A stretch of DNA of 64,000 nt from the NCBI RefSeq assembly GCF_035046485.1, contig NC_085137.1, positions 450,484,980-450,548,979 of the forward strand. Reading direction: 5' to 3'. The DNA comes from Aedes albopictus. Lineage: Eukaryota; Arthropoda; Insecta; Diptera; Culicidae. Below are positions 1-10,684 of this stretch, one piece after another; the stretch's first letter is position 1; every line of letters starts with the position of its first letter. The notes under the pieces were generated by a model. That model searched no databases and was not told the DNA's origin. It saw only the letters and a program-made list of their open reading frames with translations. Both the position numbers and the translations under genes were made by a program.

Positions 1-705
1 GAATCCTTGTAGCAGTTTCTGAAAAAATCCCTGCAGGCATTCCTAAAGACAACTCAGAAGGAATCCTGGAAACAATTCAGCAATCCTGGAAGATGCATTC
101 CTAAGGGAATCCCAAAACAGTCCTAGAGCAATTCTTGAAATAATTCCAAGAGGAATTCCTGAAGAAATTGTAAAGAAACACAGAAAAGTTCTCGGGTGAA
201 TCCCTCGAGGAATTCTTGAAGGAAAATCTGAAGAAATCCCTGAAGAAAGCCCATGAGGAATCCCGGAAGCAATCCCTTGAAAAATTCCTTAGGAATTCCA
301 GGAAAGTTTTTTTTTAACAAATTTCTGGAAGAATTTTTGTGGGAATATCTAGAAAAAAAAAATGAAACAATCCATGTCTGCAATCAATTCTAGACGAATT
401 ATTGTTGAAATCATTGGATGGACTCCCAAAAGAATGTTTTGTCCAATGTTTTAAGGAATTCTTGCATTAATTTTTAAACAGTCTGTGATTAAATTTTCTG
501 AAATTCGTCGATGTATGCTTGCGGAACTATCTGCAAAATGTCTGAGGAAATCGTGGGAGGAATTCCTGAAGCATTTCTTGGAACAAACCCTGAAACAATT
601 ACTATTGGAACCCTACCCATGGAAGAGTTCACGAGGGAGAAATTCCTGGAGAAGTCCCTTGAGGAATTTCTGAAAGAATCCCTGGAGAAGATCCTGAGAA
701 CCTGA
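1..705 (-). repeat. Degenerate 12-bp array, block 1
   Basis: The sequence is built from imperfect 12-bp steps of the form CTGGAGGAATTC, read in the GGAGGAAT polarity. Motifs such as GGAATTCCTG and GAATCCCTG recur every 12 or 24 bases with many substitutions and indels. Short open frames here are products of the repeat. The block ends sharply at about 705 against a dispersed repeat. Confidence 0.75.
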
Positions 706-1083
706 ATTGTTTGAATTGAATACTAGTGAAAATTCATGAATTATGTGCTACTACCTCTATAGCTGCCATTTGTTTTCGGTGTTCTTCTTTTCTTTACCGG
801 AACCGCATCCGGCACATCTGGAAAATTTGGCATGATGTTTTTGTACTTCGTGAATAAACATCAAAAAATAAGCCATTCAAGTAAAATTGTGTGATAAGAT
901 TAAAGTGGTTCTCTTTGAGAAATACTTGGTGAATTTTTTTGTGGTTTTTGAGCAAAAAAGGTTAGATAATTATGGGTGATAACCTCAATTATTGACATAG
1001 TTTATTTTTTGAGATATTTTTTAGGATCTTCAAATTATTGATCTTTGAGTTGACTCTAAATAAACAAAAATAAATCTGGCATT
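706..1083 (+). repeat. Dispersed repeat, copy 1 (about 380 bp)
   Basis: This stretch aligns along its length with the reverse complement of about 10285-10670. Shared blocks in the same order include GTTTGAATTGAATAC, TGTGCTACT, GAATAAACATCA, GATAAGATTRAAGTGG, AACCTCAATTATT and ATCTTTGAGT. No inverted-repeat ends or coding frame were recognised. Its left edge joins a 12-bp array in the same relative orientation as in the second copy. Confidence 0.7.
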
Positions 1084-1960
1084 CATGAAGAAATCCATGG
1101 AAAAGTCCCTGGGTGATTCATAGGAGAGATTTTTGGAGTAATTTCAACAGGCCTGAACGCTGAAGGAACTTCAACAGGTTGGAGGAGTCCAAGAGAGATC
1201 CAAGGAGAAATAACTGAAGTAATCACAACAAAAATTCTTCAGAATTTCTTTTGAAATCTTTGGAGAAATCCTCTTCGTGTTCCTCCAGGAACTGCTGTTG
1301 GAATTCCCTCAGAAATTCTTCCTAAGATTCCTCCAGAAATTTCGCAGTGATTTCTTCATGGATTTCTCCATGAATTTCTATAGATACTATCACAAATTAA
1401 TACACGATTTCCTAGGAGCCAAGGAACCATTAAGATTTCTGCAGGTATTCACAACATTTCAACATTTCTAGCTGGGGTTTACTCTTGGGCATCCTCCAGC
1501 AGGATTTACTTGAGGATTCTTAGCATAAAACCTCGGGGTTCTCCGCTAGCAATATTCCGTGAGAAATTCTAGGAGATATCCCTAGAGGAATCACAAGAGG
1601 ATTACTAGGATGAATCATAGAAGAAATCCCTGTTGGTATCGATAAACATCTTTAGGAATGACAAGTAGAATTTCTAAAGGAATTTCAACAGATATTCTAG
1701 GAGGATTTAGAGAAAAAATCCTGAAAGAGTCATGGGAGAAATCCTTGGAGGAACTACAACGAGAACTTTCGGAGGAATTTTTAAAGGAAACAGCACTGGA
1801 GGTATTTCTTTATGAGAATTATAGAGTAATCCTCTTGAAATCCCTCAGGATTCCTCCAAAAATACTTCCTGTGATTCCTTTAGGGATTTCTTCGAGGAAT
1901 TCTCTAGAAATCACAAAAAAATATGAATACATTCTAGAAGCGAAAATTTCTTGAGGAATA
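1084..1960. repeat. Degenerate 12-bp array, block 2
   Basis: Repeated GAATTCC/GGAATTTC cores at roughly 12-bp spacing, with mixed polarity and heavy decay. Polarity changes near 1260 (TCCTCC form) and again near 1560 (GGAGGAAT form). No gene signal is visible. Confidence 0.6.
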
Positions 1961-2300
1961 TTTGCAGAATTCGGAGAAATAACATCATACTTTTAAATGA
2001 CCCCGGGAGTGATTTTTTAGTTCGCTTGGAATGAAATTGAGAAACGAATTTACTTAGTCAAAATCACCCTCAAAAACCTTAAAATAAATAACGAAAATAA
2101 TGCTAAAAAGAAAATACCAGTACTCATATTATATTAAAAGTTGTTAGGAAGATGACCGAAAAGTTGATGTTGTTAATTCTCAATGAAATCCAGTTGAGTG
2201 CATAAACCTCTCGACGATCTACTCAATTACTATTTCCTTGAACACTGAAAATGTCTCCATTTCTTCCTCAACTACAAACACCAAAAGCAAAAAACCAAGC
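1961..2300. other. AT-rich stretch, nothing recognised
   Basis: AT-rich sequence between an array and a GC-richer segment. No open frame, RNA gene or inverted-repeat element was recognised. Confidence 0.5.
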
Positions 2301-2308
2301 GTGAAGAA

Positions 2309-2770
2309 ATGAGCGCAACATTTTATGACTATCCCCAGCATCCGAACATGGCCATCACACCACCCGATGAACCGGCTCCGACTGGACTGCGGCAGACCGC
2401 TCCAGTCATTCCCTCCGGCCGGGGCGGCCGTCCCTCAACCAGCTTAGAATTGCATGCCGTGTTGTTGTCTGTCGCCCCAGAAAACATGAAACATGCTGCA
2501 ATTCTCGCGAATCAACAAGAAGAGAACAACACGCAGAGAAGCTCGAAACCGCACACCTTGAAAATGGATTGCTTTCCGCGCTCGCTCGGTTTGCTTAAAA
2601 CGCTCAACGGACTTCGTCGTCCTGCTCAACCGCGAGTCACCGGCGGCCGCGCGAGAGCCTGTTTGCATTTTTCCCACATGTGGGTGTGTCTTCCAGCAGT
2701 GCTGTGCGGGGCTGTTGGAGAAGGGCAGCGGCAGCAGCAGCAGCAGCAGCAACAACAACAGCAACGTTGA
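2309..2770 (+). CDS. Candidate ORF with polyglutamine C-terminus, unknown
   Basis: A 153-codon open frame in a segment clearly richer in GC than the surrounding arrays. The start sits in an acceptable context (GAAATGA). The predicted protein begins with a Pro/Thr-rich part (residues 15-45), shows no domain I recognise, and ends in about 11 consecutive Gln encoded by CAG and CAA codons at 2728-2765, followed by one Arg and a stop. The mixed CAG/CAA usage is what purifying selection or old repeat expansion can leave. Against it: no splice sites or family match were found, and the opposite strand gives an equally open frame starting with polyleucine from the same repeat. It could be a 5' exon or a chance ORF in 5' flanking DNA. 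Confidence 0.2.
   Translation: MSATFYDYPQHPNMAITPPDEPAPTGLRQTAPVIPSGRGGRPSTSLELHAVLLSVAPENMKHAAILANQQEENNTQRSSKPHTLKMDCFPRSLGLLKTLNGLRRPAQPRVTGGRARACLHFSHMWVCLPAVLCGAVGEGQRQQQQQQQQQQQR
2728..2766. repeat. CAG/CAA microsatellite
   Basis: A run of CAG units passing into CAA units. It produces the polyglutamine end of the candidate ORF on the plus strand and a polyleucine run on the minus strand. Confidence 0.9.
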
Positions 2771-3009
2771 ACAAGTTTACAGGAATTAAAATTTATGGCC
2801 TACCGAAGCATGGTGTTTATGTAGAACGATGGCCCTGGCGATGGACCGACCATATGCTCGGAAAGAAACGTAATGTTAACCAGAAATCAAAGTTTTGCGA
2901 CAAAATTGAAAACGACCATACGGTTGTGAACAGTGTGATGTCATCGAGGTTACTGCATTTACTAAATGAGTAACAAGCTCTTGAGACCAAACTGACATTT
3001 CATTAGCAT

Positions 3010-4340
3010 TCAGTAATTTGGACTTTTCCTGGATTCCTTCCGATATTGCTTCATGGATTTTTAAAGAAAATCCTCCAGGAATTTCTTTCAGAAAGTCATC
3101 CACGAATTCATAATAAAAAAAGTTGTTTTTAAACATTTTCCATGCATCGCTTCAGAATTTCCTCTCCATCGGAATTTTCGAAGAGCATCCTCCAGAAATT
3201 TCTTCAAAAAATCTTCCATAGTTTTTTTTTCAGGGATCCGTACGAGAATTAGTTGAGGATATCACCCATGGATTCCTTGATAAACGCATTTAGTCATTCT
3301 TTAAGAAAATCAGAGATTCCTACAGAAATGTTTTAAATGATTTCTTCAGAAAACCTTTCAGATACTCCATCAGAAATTCTTACAAACATTATTTCAGAAA
3401 TTCTTCCAGGGATTCGCTTAGAAATTTCCTCGGAGATTTTGGTGCATTTTTCTGGAGATAATTCCAATAATTTCTCCACGGATTCTTTTAAACATTTATT
3501 AAAAAATATTGCCTTGATATTTCGACGCAAATTGCTTCAAACATATCGCAAGATGGGGATTTTATCAAACGCTTAGTTATGCGTTTTCAGAAATTCGATC
3601 ACAGTTTTCTTTAGAAAACTTTCAGAAAATTGTCCAAGTATTTTATTTAAAGATTTCTGATGGAATGTTTCTACAAATTCATCTGTTTTTTTTTATGTAT
3701 TCCATAAACAATATGCAGAGAAGTTTCTCCAGGAAGCTCTTAAGAAATTCAACCGGGGATTCCTTCAAGAGTTTCCCGGGGATTGCTTCAGATATTCCAC
3801 CAGAGATTTAATCAAAACTTCATCCTTAGATTTCTACAGCGATTTTACTGAAGTTTTGCTGAAGTGTACTCACGTTAATACGTTTATAGAATGAGATGTT
3901 CAAGCTGATACTTTAGGACGCCTTCCTGATCACGGAATTCCTCAGGGTTTCTTTCTGAAAATTTTTTGAGGAGATTTTTTTCTCCAGAAATTTTTCCAAA
4001 ATTTTAGGGATTTCTTCAGGAGTTTCAGCAAACAGAATTCTTCAAAATTTTTCCAAAGAGCTTTTAAGAAATTATTCTGAAAAATTATTTCCCCCTTTAG
4101 GGATCTCTGTGAAATTGCTCACAGATTTTTTTTAAATTGCTCTTGCAATTCCATCAGAAATATCTCTTTGGATGTCTTTAGAGATCCCTGTTGAATTGGT
4201 TCAGATATTTCTCCAGGGATTTTTTTTACAGAAACCGCATAGAAATACTGAAGATTTTTTTAAGGAATCCCTGAAGGAATTTCTATGCAATCCCTGGAGG
4301 ATTCCCAAAAAATCCCTAAAAAAATTTCAGGAGATACCTT
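3010..4340. repeat. Highly decayed 12-bp array, block 3
   Basis: GGATTTCTTC, AGAAATTCC and CCAGAAATT motifs recur with loose 12-bp spacing in AT-rich sequence. It is much more diverged than the main array at 24-41 kb. No gene is seen. Confidence 0.5.
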
Positions 4341-4344
4341 TGAA

Positions 4345-5157
4345 CCCAGGTAACAATTTGATGCTGTACAAACGTTTCTCCAACTATTTTAAATCAGCTT
4401 TCATTTGAACAAAAGCTGAGCACAAGAGGTACAATCCTTTATTCAGCTCCTAAGCATCTAATTTTGGTGATTTTATTCAACCTTTAGCTGATTTGAGGTT
4501 CATTGGAAGGCGCTTAATCAGTAATCAATTAAATTTATTTATTGTGTGAAAATAAAATAAAAACACTTTCGTCAGCCTATCTTTATCATTCTTCTCCTTC
4601 TTCTTTTTCTTCTTCCTCTTTATGGCTCCACGTCCCCACTGGGACTTGGCCTGCCCCGCTTCAATTTAGTGTTTTTTGAGCACTTCCACAATTATTAATA
4701 GAAGGGCTTTCTTTGCCTGCCATTGCATGAATTTGTATATTGTGAAGCAAGCACAATGATACACTATGCCCAGGGAGTCACACACAATTGTATACATATC
4801 CTCGAAAACAAGAGCATTACTTGTTGTGTCTGAATATTCAAGAACATAAGTAAAACAAAGTCTGTATTGAGGCTTCACGAAAACCATGCTTGGGTCAGCT
4901 GTCAAAAATTATTTGATTAAACGTTGAACAACTGATGATTAATTCTGCATGTTGGTGTATGTTTTAAAGCTGATTACCCAGATGAATAATATTCTATTCA
5001 ACATGATATTCAGCTATCTATGTATTGCTGATTAAAGAGGTTGAACAAGCCATACTTCAGACCAATATTCAGCTGTCATTGTGTTCAGCCATTGACACCA
5101 TTTACCAGCTATTGTTCAGCTAATATTCTCACTGTTCAGCATTCATTGTTACTTGGG
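4345..5157. mobile_element. TIR element with AGCTGAA subterminal repeats
   Basis: The left end CCCAGGTAACAAT...ATGCTG is matched inverted by the right end CAGCAT...ATTGTTACTTGGG. The interior holds many TTCAGCT/AGCTGAA motifs near both ends, typical of non-autonomous DNA elements. It has no transposase frame. A target duplication is not clear (A-rich on both sides). A SINE fragment lies inside it at 4590-4780, so its original length was about 0.6 kb. Confidence 0.65.
4590..4780 (-). mobile_element. SINE 3' body fragment, Feilai-like
   Basis: On the minus strand this matches the 3' body of the SINE at 53265-53525: CATGCAATGGCAGGCAAAG, a GTGGAAGTGCTC block, GGCCAAGTCCCAGTGGGGAC, then a GAAGAAGAAAAAGAAG-type tail. 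The tRNA-like head with A and B boxes is missing, so this is a 5'-truncated copy. Assignment to Feilai rests on the body resembling the known Aedes family. Confidence 0.75.
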
Positions 5158-6190
5158 AAAACTCCTAGAAGAAATTCTTGAAAAATGTTAGGAGAAATTC
5201 TAAGACAAAAATTGATATTATGGAGGAACTCTGCAAGTAATTCCAAGGAAAAATGTATGAGAAACATCTGTTGAAAGGAATTCTTAAAAATCTTTAAAAC
5301 AAATGTTTGCCGAATTTGGATTTTTTGTAAGAAATCCTTGAATAAATTGCTGAAGGAGCCCTGGAGGATTTTCTGAAGAAATGCTTTAAAAAAACTCCTA
5401 GAGATACATACCTCTGGAGGAATTTCTTGTACAATCTCTGAGAGGGCTGGTACACAAAAATCACTGAACTTCTACCTGGAGAAGTTTCTGAAGGAATTCC
5501 TTCACAAACAATAAAAAAAACTCTTGGAAGAATTCGTTAGAGAACCACTGACGACATTTAAAAAATGAACTTTCGAAGGAATCTTTGAAATAACAGCAAG
5601 GTAGAGCTAGAAAGAACTGGAGAACTCTCTACAGGTATTCATAGGAAAGCTTATTGGAAACTTTCATGGAAAATTCTAAAGAATAGATTCTAGAATAATA
5701 TCTGCAGAATCTCCGAAGGTCTGAATAAATCCAAAGCAATGCCTGGAGGAATACCTGAAGGACCTTTCAATGGAGAAATTCTTGGAGGAACTTCAAAAAG
5801 AATATATTGAAATGCCCGAGAAAAGAGAAAATCTCTGAATAGAATAAAACTTAAAGAAATTCAAGCAATAACTTCTGCAAAGGTTTCTGGTCACAAATTT
5901 CAACTTTTAAAGAAAAGTCTTGGGGAATTTCTGAACGAATTTCAAAATTTAAAAATCTTGGCATTACATCTTTTGAAAAAAAAAGCTTGCAGAAATTTCT
6001 GGATAAATCGCTAGGAGAGTTTCTTGAGAATTTCCGGAGAAATCCCATTGAAAAACTCGTGGAAGAAATTCTGACTATAATTCTGGAGGATTCTTCTAGA
6101 AATGTTTGAAGAAATACATGAAAGAATACAAGTTTGTGCAGTAGAATCCCTTAGAGAATTCCAGGAGGAATTCCGGAAGTTTCAAGATTA
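5158..6190 (-). repeat. Decayed 12-bp array, block 4
   Basis: GGAATTCTTGG, AGGAATTTC and TGGAGGAA motifs recur at 12-bp related spacing in GGAGGAAT polarity, strongly decayed. No gene is seen. Confidence 0.5.
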
Positions 6191-7230
6191 ATCTTTTGAA
6201 ACAAAGATTAATCTTGAAAGAAATCCATTCTTTCGGGGATTCCTCCAGGAATTCCTTCGGGGATTCCTCCAGGAATTCCTTCGGGGATTCCTCCAGGAAT
6301 TCCTTCGGAGATTCCTCCAAGAATTCTTTCGAGATTTTCATACGAGTTCTTCCCGGCATTTCTCCAGTATCTGCTTCTGAGAATAATTCAGGAATTCTTT
6401 CCGGGACAGCTTTAGGAATTCCTTCCGGGATTTCTTTAAAAATTTGCTACGATTTTTTCAAAAAAAAAAATCTTCCGTGATGTCTCCAGGAATTCCTTCC
6501 GGGATTTATCCAAGAATTCCTTCTGGGTTTTGAACAGGAAATTTCCTTCTGGGATTCCGTCAGGAAATCTTTCCAGGGTTCTACCAAGAATTCCATTCAG
6601 GATTTCGCCAGGAATTCTGTACAGGATTCCTCAAGAAATGCCTTTCAGTATTATACTCTAATTCCTACTGGGGTTTATTCAGGAATTTCTTCTTGGATAT
6701 ATTGGGCAATTCTTCCAGGTGTATTCAAGAATTCCTTCAGGGATTTATTCAAGAATTTCTTCCGAGGTTTATCCAGGGAATTTCTTCAAAGATAACTCTA
6801 GGAATTCCTTCCGGGATTTCTCAAGGGAATTCCTTCAGGTATTTCTTCTGGAATTCCTTCTGGGATTCCTCCAGGATTTCTTCAGAAATATCTTTAATGA
6901 TTTCTTCAGGAATTCCTTCCGGGATATCTTCAGAAATATTTTCCAGGTAGTCTATAGAAATTTTTTTTGGATGTCTGTAGAAATCCCTTTTGGATGTCTC
7001 CGTTTGGAATTTCTACAGGAATTCCTTCAGGATTTCTCCAGAAATTCTTTCGATGATTTCTTCAGTAAATCTCACCCGGGATACCTTCAGGAATTATTTC
7101 TGGGAATTATCTGAGATTTCTTTGGGAATTTTCTCCGGGATTTCTCAAGAAATATCTTCCAGGATGTCTCTAGGAATCCCTATAGGAATTTCTAGTGATA
7201 TTCCCTAAGAATTTCCTGGAGGAACAACCG
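6190..7230 (+). repeat. 12-bp array, block 5
   Basis: A better preserved block in the ATTCCTCCAGGA polarity with TTCCTTC variants. Its overlapping open frames translate to four-residue periodic peptides (SRNS, FLQE, SGIP types) in all three plus frames, which marks repeat translation and not a gene. It contains the near-perfect 24-bp run at 6231-6316. Confidence 0.8.
6231..6316 (+). repeat. Near-perfect 24-bp tandem, about 3.5 copies
   Basis: The 24-bp unit (two 12-bp steps, GGGGATTCCTCC then AGGAATTCCTTC) repeats with essentially no change, while flanking steps are diverged. This indicates a recent local expansion of a dimer. Confidence 0.9.
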
Positions 7231-7272
7231 AAAGATTTTCTGTAGGAACAGTGATAAAGAAGATCATCTGCA

Positions 7273-7345
7273 TCGCTGGTGGAAGTGTTGAGAACGCTAC
7301 CCTGAAAAGCAAGCTTTGTTCCAGTGGAGTCGTTACGCCAAGATT
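7273..7345 (+). mobile_element. SINE 3' end fragment
   Basis: GTGGAAGTG, GCAAGCTTTGTTCCAGTGG and CGTTACGCCAAGA match the 3' end of the SINE at 9590-9860. Head and most of the body are absent. Confidence 0.65.
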
Positions 7346-7380
7346 TACTTTACTTACATAGTTGAGAGGACGATATCCTA

Positions 7381-7653
7381 CACAGATCGAAAAAGGAATG
7401 TAAAATTCTGTGACATATGATGTATATGTTTGGAGCGTGGGATATCACAGAAGTTTACATGACATATCATGTAAAAGTCATAAAATATCATGTAAATATT
7501 CATTATATGTCATGTAATTCAGCATGGCTCTGAGTGTTTACATGACACATAACATAAATTTATGTGATATATCATGTAAACCATCATAGCACTAAGTTTA
7601 CATGACTAAAAAGAAGTTTACATGACGTGTAAATCTCATTATTTTTATCTGTG
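7381..7653. mobile_element. TA-flanked MITE rich in TTTACATGAC palindromes
   Basis: The ends CACAGATCGAAAAAGGAATG (left) and the inverted CACAGATAAAAATAATGAG (right) form terminal repeats. Each end abuts TA (7379-7380 and 7654-7655), the target duplication expected for Tc1/mariner-type elements. The 273-bp interior holds repeated copies of TTTACATGACATATCATG in alternating orientation, giving strong hairpin potential. No coding capacity. Confidence 0.8.
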
Positions 7654-7689
7654 TAAGCTTTTGTCATCAAAAGCTGGTTTCGTCTATAT

Positions 7690-8335
7690 TCATTCGTCAG
7701 AGGCGTTTCAGGGCGGTTCCGGGGGTTACATAGTAGATTCTCAGTGGCTGTAGGGGACTTCATAGGCTTTCGGGTAAGCTTAAGGGAGTACCAGAGGGTT
7801 CAGATGCGTTTCAGAGGATATCCCGGAAGTTTAAGAGGCTTCAAAGACTTTCAGGTGAGCTTCAAGAGGATTTCAGGGCGTTTCAGAGGTAGTGCAAGGC
7901 TTTTCAGGGTGTTTCGGACAATTTCAGAGGGGTTCTTGGGAACCGGATATCCAGGTCAGCTTTAGGCGGGTTTCAGACAGGTTTCTGTCGCGTTTCGAGG
8001 CCTTGCATGGGTTTTATAAAAACTTTTCCGTAGATTTCAAGGGGTTTGGAGGCTTTCAGGAGAGGGGTTATGAAGCGGTTCCAATGAGTTTCAAGACGTT
8101 CCAGAGAAATTTCAGAAGGCTTCAGTTGGTTTCTGAGGGATGCCTAGGGTTTCTAAGGGCCTTCACAGACTTCCTGGTGAGCTTCAGCTCCAAAGGTTTT
8201 CAGATGCGTGTCTACACGTTTCAAAGAGTTGTGGGAGGCTTCACAGACTTTCTGGTAAGCTTCAAGTGATTATCAAAAAAGTTTTGAGGGATTTCAGAGA
8301 TATTCCTGGGGTTTATAGGGGTCTTCATACTCCAA
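7690..8335 (+). repeat. TTTCAGGG-class degenerate array
   Basis: Motifs of the form GGCGTTTCAGGG, GGGTTTCAAG and GAGGCTTTCAGG recur every 10-12 bases. This is a second repeat class, different from the 12-bp GAATTCC class. The overlapping open frames show short-period peptides (GFRG, FQVSF types) and are not taken as genes. Confidence 0.75.
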
Positions 8336-8379
8336 CTTAAAACCACATGAAAATTCCATTTAGGTAATGGTATCTGAAT

Positions 8380-9320
8380 GGACGAATTCCAGTGCATCAT
8401 TTTTTCTCGTTTTGTCTTGTTTTGGTCTTCGTGGTTTCTTCTTTGAAAAGTTATTTTTGTCGCAGCATTCTATTTTCTGATTCACTTCGCTGCGGGGCAA
8501 ACATATGCGCTTAGTGGAAAAGATTTTTGGCCAAATATGGTCGAAACGAGTTCGCTGGCTCGAGGTTTAGGGCGCATGTTTTGGGCCCATTATAAGCGAG
8601 TTGTTGTTTTGGTCGTCTGTCGATCGTTTGCCCGGCGGCCTGGCGGCAGCAGACGGCGATCGCCGATCGAGCGAATGGGAAGAATCTGCGTTGATTGGCG
8701 CGAACCTTGACTTGCGCGCGGTACTGCGGACGACGAGTTACGAGTTTGGTCATGAATATAGGTACAAACTCCTGTCCCGTTGTTGCGTTGTTGGGTCGTT
8801 CCTCGGAGAGTGCAGTGTGAAGACCGGTTGGATTTCCTTCTAAAGCATTGTGTGTCGTTTGTCGTTTGGGAAGGATTTGTACGCGAGGTTGTGTCGACCC
8901 CTTACGTAACGGATCTGAAATTTATTTGCATGGCAATCGGCGGCCAAGATAATGATGCAATTTGTGCCGTTAATGAAAAACTTGTACCGGGGGAGGGATT
9001 AGCTCCCATAAATAAGGAAAGCGGTTTAATGGTGCCAAGATCAGAGAACTGGATAGACTTGATTGGTTCGGTTGATCAAACAGATGAATTCTTAAGCTGA
9101 GTTGTGACATGGGGAATTGATCACAACTATGCAACACGCCATCTGTTACGATATTTCCAAGTAACAAATTTTCCAGGAATTTCCCTCAAGAAAATCATTG
9201 TTGCTCATGAGTCGAAATTTTATGATTTCCCAGAAAATGTTAACGCGTTCAATTAGTTAACTTTCTTTCCCCGTCTGGCGATCGTAATTCAACTCGACGT
9301 TGGTGCTTAAAATTCAATTT
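8380..9320. other. Single-copy-looking segment, GC-richer, unassigned
   Basis: Markedly less repetitive than the surroundings, with a GC-rich core at 8570-8760. Several short overlapping frames on both strands (60-106 codons) have no recognisable domain. It could be a promoter or 5' exon of a host gene, but no confident start, splice site or family match was found. Confidence 0.3.
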
Positions 9321-9589
9321 TAAAAACCATCATCACGTCGATTGCCTTCTGCCATCATCGACTGCTGCCAAATAAGTAGGTCCCCTCCATTTAATTGCTT
9401 CGGAGTGTTGTTGTTTGCATCCGTCGTCGCCGTTCCAAACTCCGAGTGCCTCTCCGAGATCCTCTGATGGTGTCCAGAGGCAATTAATTGCTTCGGCTGA
9501 ATCTATTAGCGCTGCATTCACAATCGATGGGATGCGAAGCGGTGCAGTCGGGTGCTCTTTGTGCGGTTCAATTTGTGGCACGGGGGGAG

Positions 9590-9860
9590 GGCCCATATAG
9601 CCGAGGCGGTAAACGCACGGGTATTCAGCATGACCATGCTGAGGGTGACGGGTTCGATTCCCGGTCGGTCCAGGATCCTTTCGTAAAGGAAATTTCCTTG
9701 ACTTCCTTGGGCATAGAGTATCTTCGTGCCTGCCACACGATATACACATGCAAAATGGTCATTGGCAGAGGAAGCTCTCAGTTAATAACTGTGGAAGTGC
9801 TCATAGAACACTAAGCTGAGAAGCAGGCTTTGTCCCAGTGAGGACGTTACGCCAAGAAGA
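9590..9860 (+). mobile_element. tRNA-related SINE, Feilai-like, full length
   Basis: A tRNA-like head carries an A box (TAGCCGAGGCGG, 9598-9609) and a B box (GGTTCGATTCC, 9651-9661), the internal RNA polymerase III promoter. The body contains the TGGAAGTGCTCATAGAACAC and GAGAAGCAGGCTTTGTCCCA blocks and the end CGTTACGCCAAGA. A purine-rich tail (AGAGAGAGGAGAGGAG) follows. This is the layout of the Aedes SINE Feilai; family name by recognition only. Confidence 0.85.
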
Positions 9861-9879
9861 GAGAGAGGAGAGGAGGGGA

Positions 9880-10190
9880 GGCAAGCGTGAAAATATGAAT
9901 CAATTCCGTTGGTTTAATTATTATTCGCTTTGACGCTCGGAAAGGAATACATTAGCCCATGTCTGGTTTAAATGAAATCGTTTGTTTGTACAGATTCGCG
10001 GATAAATGGAGTTGATTGAATCTCATTTAATGTTTGTGGTTTGGATGTAGAATTGGAATAAAATTCTTCTATTTTCGAGTGGAAAACACGGAGAAACTTT
10101 TTGTCTTAGAGTGTCGAATCGATCTAGATTTAACTTTTACTGATTGACTTTCTCTCCCTTTGTACAGGATTTACCAATAAATCATTGAAA
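9880..10190. other. AT-rich stretch, nothing recognised
   Basis: No open frame over 60 codons or inverted-repeat element. A pyrimidine-rich TTTCTCTCCCTTTGTACAG at about 10150-10168 resembles a 3' splice site but no matching exon was found. Confidence 0.4.
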
Positions 10191-10194
10191 GTTA

Positions 10195-10284
10195 ATTCAT
10201 TAGTTTCAATGTGGTTCCGAGTTTTGAGGTTTCAAGGACTTTTAGAGATTTGCGGGGGGTTTCAAAGGCGTAGCCAAAGGGGCC
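10195..10284 (+). repeat. Short TTTCAGGG-class remnant
   Basis: GAGGTTTCAAGG and GGGGGGTTTCAAAGGCG steps mark a few units of the second repeat class directly abutting the dispersed repeat. Confidence 0.5.
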
Positions 10285-10670
10285 AGATTTTTTTTTTAAT
10301 TCGAGCCGACTCAAAGATTCTAAATAATTCAAGAGTTCCCAGAAAAAATATTAAAAAAAAACTATTCTCTAGACTATTCTAATAATTGAGGTTTTTATCC
10401 ACAATTATCAAACTTTTTTTTTTGAGAATCATTGGAAATTTCGCCAAGTACTTCTCCAAGAGCTCCACTTCAATCTTATCATAGAATTTAACCAAATAAC
10501 AAGCTTGGTTGAATGGTTAAATTTTGTGATGTTTATTCATGGAATACAAAAACAGCATGCCAAGTTTCCGGTAGGGAAAAAGAAGGACTTTGTAGAATTA
10601 TATGCTGCTATAGAGTGCAGTTATGTGCTACTGCTACACGAATTTTCACTTGTATTCAATTCAAACAAAC
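10285..10670 (-). repeat. Dispersed repeat, copy 2 (about 380 bp)
   Basis: Reverse complement of 706-1083 with many substitutions but collinear blocks. At its 10670 edge a 12-bp array begins within about 15 bases, mirroring the first copy. Confidence 0.7.
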
Positions 10671-10684
10671 GTCATGCTAAGAGA

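Noticed and set aside
2444..2764. Minus-strand ORF starting with polyleucine, resembling a signal peptide
   Set aside because: The leucine run is the antisense of the CAG/CAA microsatellite. The rest has no features.
7744..8340. Three overlapping plus-strand ORFs (66-125 codons)
   Set aside because: Translations of the TTTCAGGG-class repeat with short-period peptides.
9598..9670. Functional tRNA gene
   Set aside because: It is the tRNA-like head of a SINE with the typical body and tail attached.
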